DNA from: Rhypophila decipiens
Taxonomy: Eukaryota > Ascomycota > Sordariomycetes > Sordariales > Naviculisporaceae
Reading direction: 5' to 3'
NCBI GenBank assembly: GCA_033297075.1
Contig: MU858135.1
Coordinates: forward strand, 94,443-158,442
Length of the DNA: 64,000 nucleotides
Shown: positions 12,160-23,193 of the stretch, in pieces
How positions within the stretch are numbered: the first letter of the stretch is position 1
Layout: every line of letters starts with the position of its first letter
Position numbers and translations under genes: made by a program
Notes under the pieces: model-generated
Told to the model about the DNA's origin: nothing
Database searches by the model: none
What the model saw: the letters and a program-made list of their open reading frames with translations, nothing else

Positions 12160-13412
12160 ATGGCCTCCACAAGTCCCGAGGCGGTCAAGAAATCGCCCGA
12201 GGTGACGGCCGCTGCCGCGACAACGAGCACTGGCACCTCATCCGGACCCTTGGCGGGAGCGACGGCACCCGTCGACGAGACCAGCGCTCATGTCGAGGCA
12301 GACTCTGGTTCGGACCGCGACTCGGTTTCTGACACGGCCTCGGATTATCACAGCGACGTCTCGGCGACGACGTCGGTCGGCTCCTCGGTATTTGATTTCC
12401 AGTATCAAAACGGCCGTCGGTACCACGCCTACCGCGCCGGACAGTATCTCCTCCCCAACGACGAGACCGAGCAGGAACGTCTGGACATTATCCACCATGT
12501 CTTTTTGCTTACTCTGAACGGCCAGCCATGTGCGAGCATCTCCAAGCTCGACAACCCGAAGCGGATCCTGGATATTGGCACCGGCACGGGTATCTGGGTA
12601 TGACAACATGGAGCTTGCCCCTTTTCATTGTCAACATCAACCATGCTAACTTGAACACTTGCACGCTCCAGGCCGTCGAGATGGGCGACCTCTACCCCAG
12701 CGCCGAAGTAATCGGCACAGACCTGAGCCCAATTCAGACTCCCTGGTATGTTGCCCTCTGCTGTTCTCTTATTTCATCCGCACCATCTTCCTAACCTGGA
12801 ACCCGTAAATCAAGGGTCCCGCCCAACGTGCAATTCCAAATCGACGACGCAACCCTCCCCTGGACCTTCCCGCCCTCGCACTTCGACTTTATCCACGCGC
12901 GCACCCTCGGCGGCGCCATCCAAGACTGGCCCTCGGTCATCTCGCAGATGTACACGCACCTGGTCCCCGGCGGCTACGTCGAATTAGCCGAAGGCCGAGC
13001 AAACTTTTGGTGCGACGACGATTCGCTCTCCCCCGAGAGCGCAACATACACCTGGCTCACCGAGTTCCGCAAACTCTCGGAGCCACTCGGTTTCGACATT
13101 TCGCCCAAACTCAAAGGTCTCTTGGAGGCGGGTGGCTTTGAAGACGTACAATTCGTGCAGAGGGTTATTCCCATGGGCACATGGCCCAAGGACAAGGCTC
13201 TCAAGGAGATTGGACGCTGGTTCCGCGTGCAGTTTATCGAGATGGCGCTCGAGGCGTATAGTATTGCCTTGTTTACGAGATTTGGGGGCTGGACGAATGA
13301 GAAGTTTCAGGTCTTGATGGCCAAGGTTAAGCAGGAGCTCAAGAGCAACAAGATCCATTTGTATACTTATGCTAGTTATACCACTGGACGGAAGCCTCTG
13401 TCTAGCAGCTAG
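12160..13412 (+). CDS. LaeA-like SAM-dependent methyltransferase (369 aa)
   Basis: Exons 12160-12597, 12672-12745 and 12815-13412 (438+74+598 nt, in frame); introns of 74 and 69 nt with GTATGA and GTATGT donors. The first 75 residues are low-complexity Ser/Thr/Ala/Asp. Then comes the fungal methyltransferase pattern FDFQYQNGRRYHAYRAGQY, and motif I, RILDIGTGTGIW, begins at about residue 136. The acidic post-motif (EVIGTDLSPIQ), DFIHARTLGGAIQDW and the GGYVELAE strand follow. This is the layout of LaeA and its many paralogs, which use SAM; LaeA itself acts in the nucleus with the velvet complex on secondary metabolism and development. Which paralog this is cannot be told from sequence alone. 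The gene is intact and lies next to a decayed P450. Confidence 0.88.
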
Positions 13413-14342
13413 GACGGAAGTGGGATGGGTTGAGCTTGGGGTTTGGATCATGAAGTCAAGTGTGTATCTAGGAGGAATGGGCATAGTATATACCATACCA
13501 TTTACGAAGAGATGATTGTTTGTCTTTTGTTTTCAAGTTGCTAAGCTGGGTGAGCTATTCTGATTGACCCATAAGTTGTGGACCCTCCTTTGGTCCTTGG
13601 AAGGTTATAGTCTGAGTGTTGTTGAAGATCGATTCAACGCAGTAAGAAAAACGTCTTATCACTATATTAGCTTGAGTAAATACAAGGATTGAAGTGGACG
13701 GGCTTTTCTCTGGCAAGATCGGGATTATGTAATCAACTTTCCCACCTCCAGATCTTCTGAATCTGAATTGTGGCTTGGAGACCAGAAACATTCCATGCGC
13801 TGTCTTGCCTCGTTGGACCAATCAGAGCGGCTCACGCCATTCAGTTTGTATGCGTCAGCCATCGAGCCCCGATGACGGGACTCGCATTATTTAGGGAGGT
13901 GGCTGCTGTGGTTCTTCAGCTTGGGTTGGGTTGGCTGACGAGCAACCGTGGTGCAGGAAAGGGGGCCGGTTTCTGGGACAGCTCCCTGAACCTCCTTTTA
14001 TGTCGCTGTTCCCCGCATTTTGCACCCTTTGTCTCCTGTTATTTCTCTCCTCACATTACATCACCTCCAATCCAAGCATCGACAATATCCGACTCAACCA
14101 AGCTCGCTCATTTTACAATTACATCAGACTTCTGCGCATAGGCTGCTGCTTATAGCAAGCCTAAACGACTTTTTTGGTCACACCAATCCGTCAAGCCCCC
14201 GTCTTCAGTCTCGACACGACGCAGACTCGGAGCTGTCCGGCCAAGCAGAGGCAGAAAGAGAACGAAGGGGATTCACTGCACAGTGACCCAGCATGCCATC
14301 ACAGCTCCGTTCTGCATACATCTCCACCACCACTCGACAAAA
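13413..14342. other. Intergenic, nothing convincing
   Basis: Between two same-strand genes. It holds short frames only. The last 300 bases are C/T/A-rich and fit the leader of the following membrane-protein gene. Confidence 0.45.
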
Positions 14343-14997
14343 ATGGCGACAAATACCACGCCTTGCGACAATTACAGGTGGTGGTGGAGATACAGTCACA
14401 GCGTCTGTCGAATAGACTGGAGATGGGGGTCATATCTCACCGCCGTCCTTTTCTCGTTCCTCATCCTGGCGGCCGGTGCAATTGCGCAGAAGTCTGGTGA
14501 CAGTATAACGCCAATGGACCTGGTGAGGGCCGGGTGAGCATCGCACGCCAATTAACCAGGAACCAGCGGTCCAGGCTAACCAGAACCACTGGCAGTTTAT
14601 ATGTTGGCTGGATAGCAGCCATGGGCCTCTTTGTCGGGTTCAACTACAACGGCGCACCGACTTTCTTCATGTGAGAAGATCACATCAAGCCCCCAATCCT
14701 TGGGCCTCCTCGGACTCGGGCTGACGTTCTGACCACAGGCGCGCACTATTCCACCTCGCATGTACCGCCCTCACGCTCCTCTTCATCTGCTCCGTCGGGC
14801 AGATCACATCCGACCATCTCCACATCTGGATCCCGTTATCGACGACATGCGGCATATTCATCGCCTTTTCCTTTGCCAAGTGCGGTTCGTGCTTCTGCGA
14901 GGTCATCAAGAAGACGATTCTAAACCTCCTCCTTGGGGCTTCGCAGCCTCCACACAGTCTTCTCCCAATGCATCGGCTTGACACCCACGCCGACTAG
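14343..14997 (+). CDS. Small four-helix membrane protein, unknown family (174 aa)
   Basis: Exons 14343-14533, 14596-14670 and 14739-14997 (191+75+259 nt = 175 codons with stop), with 62- and 68-nt introns (GTGAGC and GTGAGA donors). The splice junctions are at phase 2 and restore Gly and Met codons. Four hydrophobic segments are visible: YLTAVLFSFLILAAGAIAQ, LYVGWIAAMGLFVGF, ALFHLACTALTLLFIC and WIPLSTTCGIFIAFSF. An aromatic/basic N-terminus (RWWWRYSHS) precedes the first. A short loop after helix 4 carries KCGSCFC, a possible lipidation or metal site. The layout resembles small tetraspan proteins, but no family was recognised. T-rich sequence follows the stop. Confidence 0.65.
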
Positions 14998-15701
14998 TCA
15001 ACCAACACACTCCAATGCCAACCGCCCGGTCAACTGGATCTATGAATGGACCTTTCTCTCATCACTTTTACGAACTCCACATACACCTACCTACCTAATG
15101 ACGATTCTTAATATCTCGCGGTTTTCTTCTCTTCTCTTCTCTTTTCGTTCTCCTTTCCTACTCACTGCACATTTCACTACACTATTTTAAATACCCTCAC
15201 CTGCGATATAGACTCATCGGCTCGCTGCCACAGTCACGGTTGCTTCACAGCAGACTGGAAGATACGGGACTTGTTCTGGGATGGAATTTTGCTTTTTTCC
15301 CCTTGCATCTCTTTATATTACACCAGAGATACCCGCCTCACGGCATTGGTCTTTTGCTTTTCTTTATTCTTGCCATTCACTTCTACCATGTTATTACCGA
15401 TACCCCCTTTTCATTTCATTTATTCTTGACTTTACCGGCTGCTTAAGCGCCAGTGTGATATAGATTTTTTTTGGGGCACCTCATGGCGTTATTATAGAGC
15501 ACATGCGCTTGGCTTTTGTTCATGACGGCTTTGCAAGACAAGGCCTGTCGTGTGGGAGAAGGCAATAGATATGGTTCTCGGTTGGCGGATTACTAAAAAG
15601 AGGGTTTCAGTTTCCTTGTACATATAGCACTTGGAGGAGGCTACTTTGGGAGGATTCACAAAGACACACTCTCATGTTAATGGTTTGGATGGATATGGGT
15701 A
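14998..15701. other. 3' flank, pyrimidine-rich
   Basis: C/T- and T-rich sequence after the membrane-protein gene, consistent with a 3' UTR. Frames here are low-complexity Phe/Ser/Leu readings and were not called. Confidence 0.4.
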
Positions 15702-16280
15702 ATACTAGGGACACACACGTATTTTACTAGGGGCACACTCCTGGCCAGTCTGACAGTGCCATGGCAGTTGGCCTGAAAAATAGCCCCGTAAGCATACAAA
15801 AACCCCGTTTTCCCGGGCATCACACCATACACGCCCACCACTTTATAAAGACAAATGAAGGCATCGTCGAATACAGACATCGTCAAATAAACACATCGTC
15901 AAATGAAGGCATTGTCAATTGAAGCCGTCGTTAGAACTTAGAAGGCATCGTCAGAGCATACAAATGGCCACAACACCACGAAAAATTTCGCCAAAGCTGA
16001 AGATTGAAGACTCAAGTCGATGTACTAGTCTGGTTGTCTTCATTTGACGATGGATTTATTTGAGGATAGCTTCATTTGAGGATAGCTTCATTTGAGGATA
16101 GCTTCATTTGAGGATAGCTTCATTTGAGGATGGCTTCATTTGAGGATGGCTTGCATGGGCGGCGCCCATGCTTTTACGGAATTTACAGCTAAAAAAACCT
16201 TGTTGTATTGCCCGTGCCCATTGCAGCTGTCAGACTTGTAAGTGTGTGCCCGCAGTAAAAGACGTGTGTGTCCCTAGTAT
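15702..16280. mobile_element. Non-autonomous inverted-repeat (MITE/foldback) element, copy 1
   Basis: The ends are near-perfect inverted repeats (left ATACTAGGGACACACACGT, right its complement at 16262-16280) flanked by TA on both sides, as in Tc1/mariner-type insertion. The element is 579 bp and has no coding capacity. Inside, the left arm carries CATCGTCAAATGAAG-type units and the right arm the complementary CTTCATTTGA[CG]GATGG units, so the arms can fold on each other. A GC-rich hairpin sits at 16153-16171 (GCATGGGC, loop GGC, GCCCATGC). It shares inner blocks with the element at 33031-33590, for example CAGTGCCATGGCAGTTGGCC and the hairpin. No transposase is in the window. Confidence 0.8.
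16038..16150. repeat. 16-bp minisatellite inside the element
   Basis: About seven head-to-tail copies of CTTCATTTGAGGATAG with small changes (GACGATGG, GAGGATGG). It forms the right arm of the inverted-repeat element. Confidence 0.85.
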
Positions 16281-16754
16281 TACCCTTGGATATACCCACA
16301 CTAGGGCCAAGGAGGCTCGTTCACATGTATTATATGACTTGGAGGATCGGACGGAAGAAGAAGACTTGGACCTGAGGCTTCGCAGCCGAACAGGCGTTTC
16401 AATGAAAGAAAACGTTTCAAAGATATCTTTGCATGGTCAATATTGGGCGTTTGCTTCGTAATATACCCTGTGTATCTATGTGCGTTATGCACTATCCTCA
16501 TAGTCCAAGACAAGCGTATACTCCGAGTCTTTGTTACTTCTTGCGCCACGGCCCGTAAACAATTCATCCTGTAGAGAAGAACCTAACTTGCATACCGTTG
16601 ATATAAAGAAATAAAGTAACTGTCGTTCTGTAAGACGAAAGATGAGAATCTTTGAGTACTAAAAAGTGTAGCGTTGATGGGTTGAACTTACTAGAAAAGG
16701 AAAGATCCGGATAGTCTCAGTAACCACGTGGTGGGAGTAACAACAGCTACGCCG
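16281..16754. other. Short intergenic stretch, element flank to STAND gene 3' end
   Basis: No gene seen. It contains the right TA duplication at 16281-16282 and AT-rich sequence consistent with the 3' UTR of the minus-strand STAND gene. Confidence 0.4.
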
Positions 16755-19700
16755 CTATGGCGGTCGATCGTTCAGCTCAATGACCCTTGCACCTGATCGG
16801 CGTTCAAGATGGCCCAGGAAGACACCCATGTTAGGCGGCGCGTGGTATCTCACCAGCTCAGCCAAGCTGACGCTCTTGGGACGAGAGCCTCTGATCTGGG
16901 ACTCGAGCGGATCGCCAAAGCACCTGGCGAGGTTTGTAAAGACGCCGTCTTGTTCGTGACCACCTTGCCTGCTGCTGCTGCTGCCATCAACTGCATCTCT
17001 CTGATGGACCAGCTCGTGGCTGTTGCCTGAATTGAGCTCGAAACCACCGTTGAATATCTTGTCGCTCGATGAATCATCATCGATATCCAAGGTCACCTCG
17101 TAAATCACGGCAGGGTAGCGGTGATAGTAGTCTCGGCAGCCGAGGGCTCTGTTGGATGGTTCTCCCAAGCCCCAAAGCCGCTGTTGCTGCGAGGTTTTGG
17201 TTTGGTAGGCACAGCAGATTTGGTCGGGAGGCGGGGCGTCGAGCCCAATTAGCCAGGTTTCCAGAAAGTCCCAGACGCCACTGGGAGGACAGCTGAGACG
17301 CACCAAGGCATCAAGAATACTCGGGATAACATCGAGCCAAAGCCACTGGCTGGATATCCGGCCCGGGATTTGTTGTGAAATCTCTTTACGGAGATCAAGT
17401 GGATGCAGGAGAGGATGGATATGAATATCCGCGAATCCGTCGGCCATCGTCTCGTCGGGCAGTAAAGATGGCTCGCGGCCTATCCAGAGGTTATTTAGGT
17501 CACTTGGGTTACCGGTGAGCGATGCTCCTGCTGATATGACAGCTTGCAATGTCTTGGTGTAGGCGGAAGGAAATTCTCGCCAGAACCAAGAGTAGAAGGA
17601 TGTGAGACCTGTGAATGCCGCGAATAGCAGTCTTTGCCTCTCGACGGCTGCCAACCTATTGTCTCTAAACTTCCACTGTATATATTCGTAGAGCCCTGAA
17701 TGGCTAGCGTGAGCAAGCACGCTGGCCGTGTGGTCCCAGATCAAGTGGGAACTAAACTTTCTCGTCCGATCCCCGATAGGCATCGTTGGCTCAAGGTGGG
17801 GATTTGTGTCTGTCCACCCGATCATCAAGGTTTGCTGGCATCCAGGCGGCGGCTGTGGCGAGCACAACTTTCCGTTTACGCGAATAAATGCATCAAACCT
17901 GGCGACCTCAAGGTCGTCAAGAAGTGGGAAAATGTTGCTGGTAGGCTCGATAGGGCGCAGGCGAAGTAGCCGGAGCAAATGCTGTAGGTAATAAGCCATG
18001 TTGCTCCCCTGGGACGGGTCCAAGTCGTTGTATGGCGCTTGCGTCTCGGCAATAAGGGCAATGATGATCCCTTCGGTGATGTCCTGGTCGTTGAACCCAT
18101 ATTGGACAGCCTTTTCCCTCATGACACACATCAAGTGGTCCGGAATGGAACGATGCATGAACTTAGCAACCGTGGCCCGGTAACTGGTCCTGCCGTAGAA
18201 ACCAGGACTAGCAAGTTCGCCCCTGTTGTGGAGCGGGGTGTAATTGTTATTCCAGAACAGTTCACCCAAGCTTCCTGAAATCTGGTTAATGTCACCGCCT
18301 ACGACGTCCAGAAGGCCCTTGCTCCAGTCGCGTATCAAGGTAGTAGCCGCGTCTGTTGTTCGGAGATAGTCGGTCGTCTGATACTCGGCAAGGACTCGTC
18401 GATAGCGAGCGATAGAAGATTCCGGCTGAGCTGGCAATAGTGCGTCCAGCGCCACCCGCAGACCAAAGACAGGAAGATGCGGCCGCCAGAATTTCTCAAA
18501 CTCGACTACGCTGTGGTAAATCGCATTGTCTTGTGGGGGAAACCATGAGCCCTGGTCGCCAAGGTGGAATCCTGTCATCCTTAGGGCCATGGCCAGCAGG
18601 AGGTAGGCTCCACGTTGATGGTGTTTCTTTATTCGGCCAAGAATGTCGTTGATGAAGTCCTCAATCCTGGACGGCGTTGTCTCGACAATTCGGTACAGCT
18701 GTCCCATTGAAGATGCACCGGGAAGTTCGTCCTCCAAGAGGTTCAGAAGCATGGCAACCCAAAGGAACACTCCGTCCGCTCCTTGAAGTATTTTGTTAAT
18801 GAGCCCCTGACCACTTGCAGCCCGATCCTGGCGCTTGAGCTCGTCAAAGAACTCGTTGTTGGCCAGAGTGTCAGTCACGACCGAACATATATCGCTGCGC
18901 GTGATCTTCTGAAGCCGAACCTGATGGTGCGAGTTTCCGAAAGCGGCAACGATGGCGTGGTCCTCACGACTCGAGACGCAAAGCTTGACGTCGACTCCAT
19001 TTTCTGCCGTCGATGACCACTCTCGGACCATCGTGGCCAGTCTCCAGTGTGCCATCTCCCTGCCGTCAAACTCATCGAGTCCGTCGATGAAGAAACATAG
19101 GGCGAATTCCTTCCCAATGCGAGGGTCAACTCGGATACGGTCAAAGGCTGCGCGGACCTGAGCACTCGTGATACGAAGCTCTGGCGGTCCCGAGCCCCGC
19201 CTGAGCCCCATGGCATCTTCTGCTAACATGTCCGGAAACAAGAGCTCGGTCAGCCGGGGGCTTACGTAACATAGCTCATGAAGCAGGCCCCGAAGCAGTC
19301 CAGACACAGACTTTTGCTCAGTGGAACCATGTCTCCAGAAAAAGAACTTCGAGACCACTATTTTCTTGTCCCGCTCGTTGGCCCATTCCTCCAGAAAACC
19401 TTTGACGCGCGCGTCGTTGGCGAGGAATTTCATCAAAGTAGACTTTCCTGCGCCCGGTTTCCCTGCAAAGTGGAACACACCGGAGCCGTCCTTTAGCCAG
19501 TCGACAAACGAAGTGTGAGTTCCTAGTCTTGCCGCGTCGGTCTCGGGGCAGGTTATCCACTCGAAGGTTCTTCCGTATCGATCCGCAACCTCGCTTTCTC
19601 TCGAGTAGGTCGTCGGCGGCTCAAGAGCACGGATTATCAGCCCGTGCTTGATCAAGGCTTGAGCCTCTCGAGCCAACGAAAGTGATCGGGCCATGTCCGA

Positions 19701-20249
19701 GAAAGTCGTCGTCTGGGCCGAGAGCTGGTCCGTGACTGAGGACAGTTGATCCATAATATCTGCTTGGCCAACTGCCATGCTTGAGAGAGTCTCTTTCAAG
19801 TTCATCAGGTCGGCCAATGTAGCCGCGGCCATGGCGGTTCTTAGCTCGTCGGCGCGTGCTTCAAACTGTGCCTGCAAGTGCTCGATCTCGGACTTCTTGC
19901 GGCTCGAAACGACCCAAGCTTTCAGAACGGCGAGCGTCTTAGGACTCTGGGCGTCCACTCTGCATTTGTTTAGAATGACATTGACCTGCTCGGCAGCCAG
20001 GCGACATTCTTGAGCCACCTTTCCAACAAGCGGTCGCTGGGGACTCGCCAGTTCCAGCTGGTCCTTTGAGGAGGAGAGCTCTTTGGCGATTTCGCCCAGA
20101 CGATTCGTCTGATCTCGGATACGTTCGTTGAACTTGGAGAGTCCGGACGTCGAATTGTACAGGACCCTGAGACCTCTGGTCGCATTGGCTGCAGCGTCCA
20201 CGACTGTAAGGACGTTGCAGAAGAGGCCAAAGGCGGATATCGGATCCAT
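16755..20249 (-). CDS. STAND/NACHT-type NTPase, fungal NLR-like (1164 aa)
   Basis: One uninterrupted frame from an ATG at 20249 (MDPISAFGLF). Residues 1-200 form a helical N-terminal domain of the kind that heads many fungal STAND proteins (the MDPxSxxG start and a long heptad-like stretch). The NTPase core has Walker A GKPGAGKST at 263-271 and Walker B FFIDGLDEF at 386-394, followed by a sensor-like CVSSRED. The region after about residue 560 is helical and resembles the winged-helix/DUF7791 part of these proteins. No WD40, ankyrin or TPR repeats are visible, so this is a short-armed architecture. Related proteins act in nonself recognition and heterokaryon incompatibility by nucleotide-driven switching. 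What this one senses is unknown. The gene is intact over 3.5 kb, in contrast to several broken neighbours. Confidence 0.85.
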   Translation of the reverse strand: MDPISAFGLFCNVLTVVDAAANATRGLRVLYNSTSGLSKFNERIRDQTNRLGEIAKELSSSKDQLELASPQRPLVGKVAQECRLAAEQVNVILNKCRVDAQSPKTLAVLKAWVVSSRKKSEIEHLQAQFEARADELRTAMAAATLADLMNLKETLSSMAVGQADIMDQLSSVTDQLSAQTTTFSDMARSLSLAREAQALIKHGLIIRALEPPTTYSRESEVADRYGRTFEWITCPETDAARLGTHTSFVDWLKDGSGVFHFAGKPGAGKSTLMKFLANDARVKGFLEEWANERDKKIVVSKFFFWRHGSTEQKSVSGLLRGLLHELCYVSPRLTELLFPDMLAEDAMGLRRGSGPPELRITSAQVRAAFDRIRVDPRIGKEFALCFFIDGLDEFDGREMAHWRLATMVREWSSTAENGVDVKLCVSSREDHAIVAAFGNSHHQVRLQKITRSDICSVVTDTLANNEFFDELKRQDRAASGQGLINKILQGADGVFLWVAMLLNLLEDELPGASSMGQLYRIVETTPSRIEDFINDILGRIKKHHQRGAYLLLAMALRMTGFHLGDQGSWFPPQDNAIYHSVVEFEKFWRPHLPVFGLRVALDALLPAQPESSIARYRRVLAEYQTTDYLRTTDAATTLIRDWSKGLLDVVGGDINQISGSLGELFWNNNYTPLHNRGELASPGFYGRTSYRATVAKFMHRSIPDHLMCVMREKAVQYGFNDQDITEGIIIALIAETQAPYNDLDPSQGSNMAYYLQHLLRLLRLRPIEPTSNIFPLLDDLEVARFDAFIRVNGKLCSPQPPPGCQQTLMIGWTDTNPHLEPTMPIGDRTRKFSSHLIWDHTASVLAHASHSGLYEYIQWKFRDNRLAAVERQRLLFAAFTGLTSFYSWFWREFPSAYTKTLQAVISAGASLTGNPSDLNNLWIGREPSLLPDETMADGFADIHIHPLLHPLDLRKEISQQIPGRISSQWLWLDVIPSILDALVRLSCPPSGVWDFLETWLIGLDAPPPDQICCAYQTKTSQQQRLWGLGEPSNRALGCRDYYHRYPAVIYEVTLDIDDDSSSDKIFNGGFELNSGNSHELVHQRDAVDGSSSSRQGGHEQDGVFTNLARCFGDPLESQIRGSRPKSVSLAELVRYHAPPNMGVFLGHLERRSGARVIELNDRPP

Positions 20250-21042
20250 GCTTATTGAAACAGCTTACGGCACAGCTGCGTACTTGGCAAAGGCTCAAAG
20301 AAAGAACTGTCCCGGAACAGAAATCTGTGGGTCTTTAATGTCGGGGTAAGATGTTGGGAATCTCGATCAGGCTCCGAGGGCGAACCCAGGTCAATGTCAT
20401 CGAGGTTTCAAAACTCCGCACTTGTGCACTTTTGCACTTTAGCGCTGCCTTCACGATGGCATCTGTTGTGGTACGCGAAAATTCCCCTCTTTCCTTCCTT
20501 TTCAGCCCAAACAAAAACCCGCACGTCTACGGAGCTATCGTGAGATGCCATTCGAGCGGCAGGGCCCAGCCAATGGTGAGGAACATGCCTTTCTCGCCAG
20601 CCACCACCAGATCACGATGCCTGCCTTTTTTGATGGTTCCCGGACCGAAAGCAGCGCCAGGTTGGGTAACACAGTAACAGACAGTCCAATTACCCCTCGC
20701 CGGTCTTCTTACCAGACTACTCACCGATGTTCCGGTCCCCGCTCTGAACCCGTTTAGATGAACACCCATTAAAGTCTCACGTGCAAAGTGATGAAACGGA
20801 GGCCTCGTAAATAGGAAAGAGGAATTAACATTACAACGTCCCAGAATGGGCCATAATTATCAAGGCATCTACCTAATTGCATGAATAGCCTTGTGTAACA
20901 TCAATTACTATCCCTCAAAATAGTAATCAGCAACTGCAGTACCATACACCCCAGAGCACTTGTAGACAAGCCCTTGCCAACCAATCTAACCGAGAGTCCA
21001 TAGCAATCATAGAAAAGTCCGTCCGGTTCCCAAACTCAACCC
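20250..21042. other. Intergenic, nothing convincing
   Basis: Promoter side of the STAND gene and 3' side of the next minus-strand gene. Only short overlapping frames were seen. Confidence 0.45.
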
Positions 21043-21745
21043 CTAAAACTGAGGATCCAGCCGTGTCAAAATCGGATTCACCTCATACCGACCCTCCCTG
21101 CGCCCCTCAGCGGCAAACTTATCCACCAGCTCGTGATATCTCGGCTTCTTGGCTCCAGGGCCTTCCTCTGCCTCGTCTTTATCCTCCTCAGGCTCTCTCT
21201 TCACTCTCTTGACCTCATCCTCCCAGTCCATAACAGTCCGCATGTGATCGCTCATAATGCTGACGGTCTCGCCCCGAGCACTGATCAACTTCTGCTGAAA
21301 CATCCTCATCTTGTCCATCTGCTGCGCGAACTCGATCTCCGCCCGGACCATCATGGCGCCCATCTTGTTGTATAGGCCCATCACCTCGTCGCAGGACTCG
21401 GCTGCGTTTTCCAGCGCGTATCGGCTGACCGTGATACGTGAGCTGAGAGGGAGGTTCGGCATATGGGGACAGAGCTCGCGCTTGCCCCAGTCGTTGCGGT
21501 GGAGGACTTCGTTATACTTGGGGTCGCCGTTGACTGTGTCCCAGGCGGCGAGCTCGGCTAAAGCGGAGTTGAGAGCGGGCTCGGGGGCCCCCACGGACAG
21601 ACTCGGCATCGGGGCCGTCGGTACCAGGGGCATCGCCATTTTCCTGTTCTTCGGCCCACCATTTCTCAATCAGGGAGTCGTCGATGGTGACGAGTCCAGG
21701 CAGCTCGACAACCTCGGCCTCGACTTCGTTCTTGATGGCAGGCAT
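21043..21745 (-). CDS. Unknown nuclear-type protein (211 aa, intron or frameshift)
   Basis: The start is the ATG at 21745 (MPAIKNEVEAEVVELPGLVTI). The N-terminal part and the rest lie in different frames. A 67-nt intron (21558-21624, donor GTACCG, acceptor TTTAG) rejoins them as ENGDAP-AELAAWDTV and gives exons 21745-21625 and 21557-21043 (636 nt). The donor is weak, so a one-base change in the G/C run is the alternative. Features seen: an acidic N-terminus, PHMPNLPLSSRITVSRYALE, a helical middle rich in Met (KMGAMMVRAEIEFAQQMDKM), and an acidic-basic stretch EDKDEAEEGPGAKKPR resembling a nuclear localisation signal. No family was recognised. A CTATTGTAGAC motif lies about 275 bases upstream, as in the 30-39 kb array. 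Confidence 0.55.
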
Positions 21746-22017
21746 TTTGATGATGGGATTTACTTGAGTATGTGCAAATGGTGATGGATAAATGTTTGGT
21801 AGATGGTCGATGGGTGATAAATGAGTGGGAATTTGCCGGAGATTGATGTGTGTAGAGAAGGGAAGGGGAAGACCGACTATCCAAAGGTTAAAGTGGTGGT
21901 AACTTATAGGTGTGCACTCAAGGACATGGACAACTTGAATTTCTCTTCTCTGCGCGGTTCTATTGTGCAGGTGCATCGACAATAGGAAGCAATGGGGCCT
22001 TCGTTACAAGCCATCCT

Positions 22018-22031
22018 TCCTATTGTAGACT
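22018..22031 (-). promoter_or_regulatory. Copy of the CTATTGTAGAC upstream motif
   Basis: CCTATTGTAGACTG on the plus strand, about 275 bases in front of the ATG of the minus-strand 211-aa gene. The same 11-mer occurs upstream of modules C and E. Confidence 0.3.
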
Positions 22032-22665
22032 GCTCGTACAGATCAGACGGCAGAATCTACTTGCTCTTGTGACTTTTTTTTGAGCCCAAAGAAGATGAGA
22101 TGACAGGTGCCACTTGGCTCAACTTCTCTCGGCGTAGATCAGATCAAAAGTTGAGATTTCACCAGGCGCTGTCAAATTCGGAGTTCCCAAGATTTTACCC
22201 CTAGCCATATGTTCTTTTCATCCAATATGCTTTGGCTACTAGTAGGGAACAATTGTAAGGACAATAGTTAGTCTTGTGGATAACCAAGGGCTATTGTGTC
22301 ATCTCGTACTAACGCATATGCGTGCCACTCAGCACCCAGTCAGGGCTAGTCTTGTTCATTGTCGACTGCGTCTCCGCTCTGTATTCACCCACCAAACCAG
22401 ATAGAAAATACCCTTCCCGACTCGGCTAGACCATCACGCTGTGTAATAACCCGCCAATATAGTCAAATGGTCACGACACTCAGAAGTTCCCGGGTCAGAG
22501 TTGTGGACAGTAGCAGATAAACAGAATGTCGTTGCTGTGAATATACGTCGAAAAGGAAACCGAGTATATTACAATTCCTTCTCCAACTACTACTCCCCGT
22601 CACTGCAGCACCTCTAGGCTCTAGCTAATAGAAAAGCATGATTCTGTAAAGGTCCCACTCAAGCA

Positions 22666-22911
22666 TCAAAACAAAACTCGCCCTCTCCAGCCCTGCACAT
22701 TAGGCCTACTGCACATGGCATAGCTCTCGGGCATCTCGGGAAATTCTCCTTCAGTGCTCGCCAGGCCGATATACTGTTCTCTCAGCAGAAAACACGTAGC
22801 ACACAGCATCTCATCCGCGCGGTACTTGACCTTGCTAAGCCATGTCCTTCCCTGTACGTGGTACAGAACGGTTGCCGCTTCGGTGAATGGGTCATATGAA
22901 GTTGTATCCCA
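22666..22911 (-). pseudogene. Orphan coding-like fragment (C-terminal relic or last exon)
   Basis: One minus-strand frame reads as convincing protein, running from YDPFTEAATVLYHVQG through TWLSKVKYRADEMLCATCFL and EGEFPEMPESYAMCSR to a TGA stop at 22666. Mixed charge, aromatic residues and three Cys are present, but there is no ATG. Possible acceptors (GTACAG or CCGAAG) lie inside the fragment. No matching upstream exon was found within 300 bases, so it is either a truncated gene remnant or the last exon of an unrecognised gene. Confidence 0.3.
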
Positions 22912-23193
22912 TTAGAGTGTCAAAGTGCTAGTAGCGAAGTGAAGAAGCTCGGGCGGGTAGAGAATGCCATTAGTAGACGGGGGTATATAAGGCATATATG
23001 TTGAAAGATAATATATACTCGAGAAGAATAAGAGAAAAGGACAAAAGGAAAAACTGTCAAGAAGCAAAGGAATTGCTGATCAGAACCGCCCAGTATAAAC
23101 ATTACAGGCAATATGCACCTATCCTGGACTCTCTGTTGGGTATATCATCCTATGCATTCTCCTCATCTTCCACCCACGTTCACAAAAATCTAA

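Larger units (their letters stand above)
21746..23193. other. Intergenic with one coding-like relic
   Basis: Contains the upstream motif at 22018 and an orphan coding-like fragment at 22666-22911. The rest, including the AT-rich 22900-23190 block, shows nothing. Confidence 0.4.
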
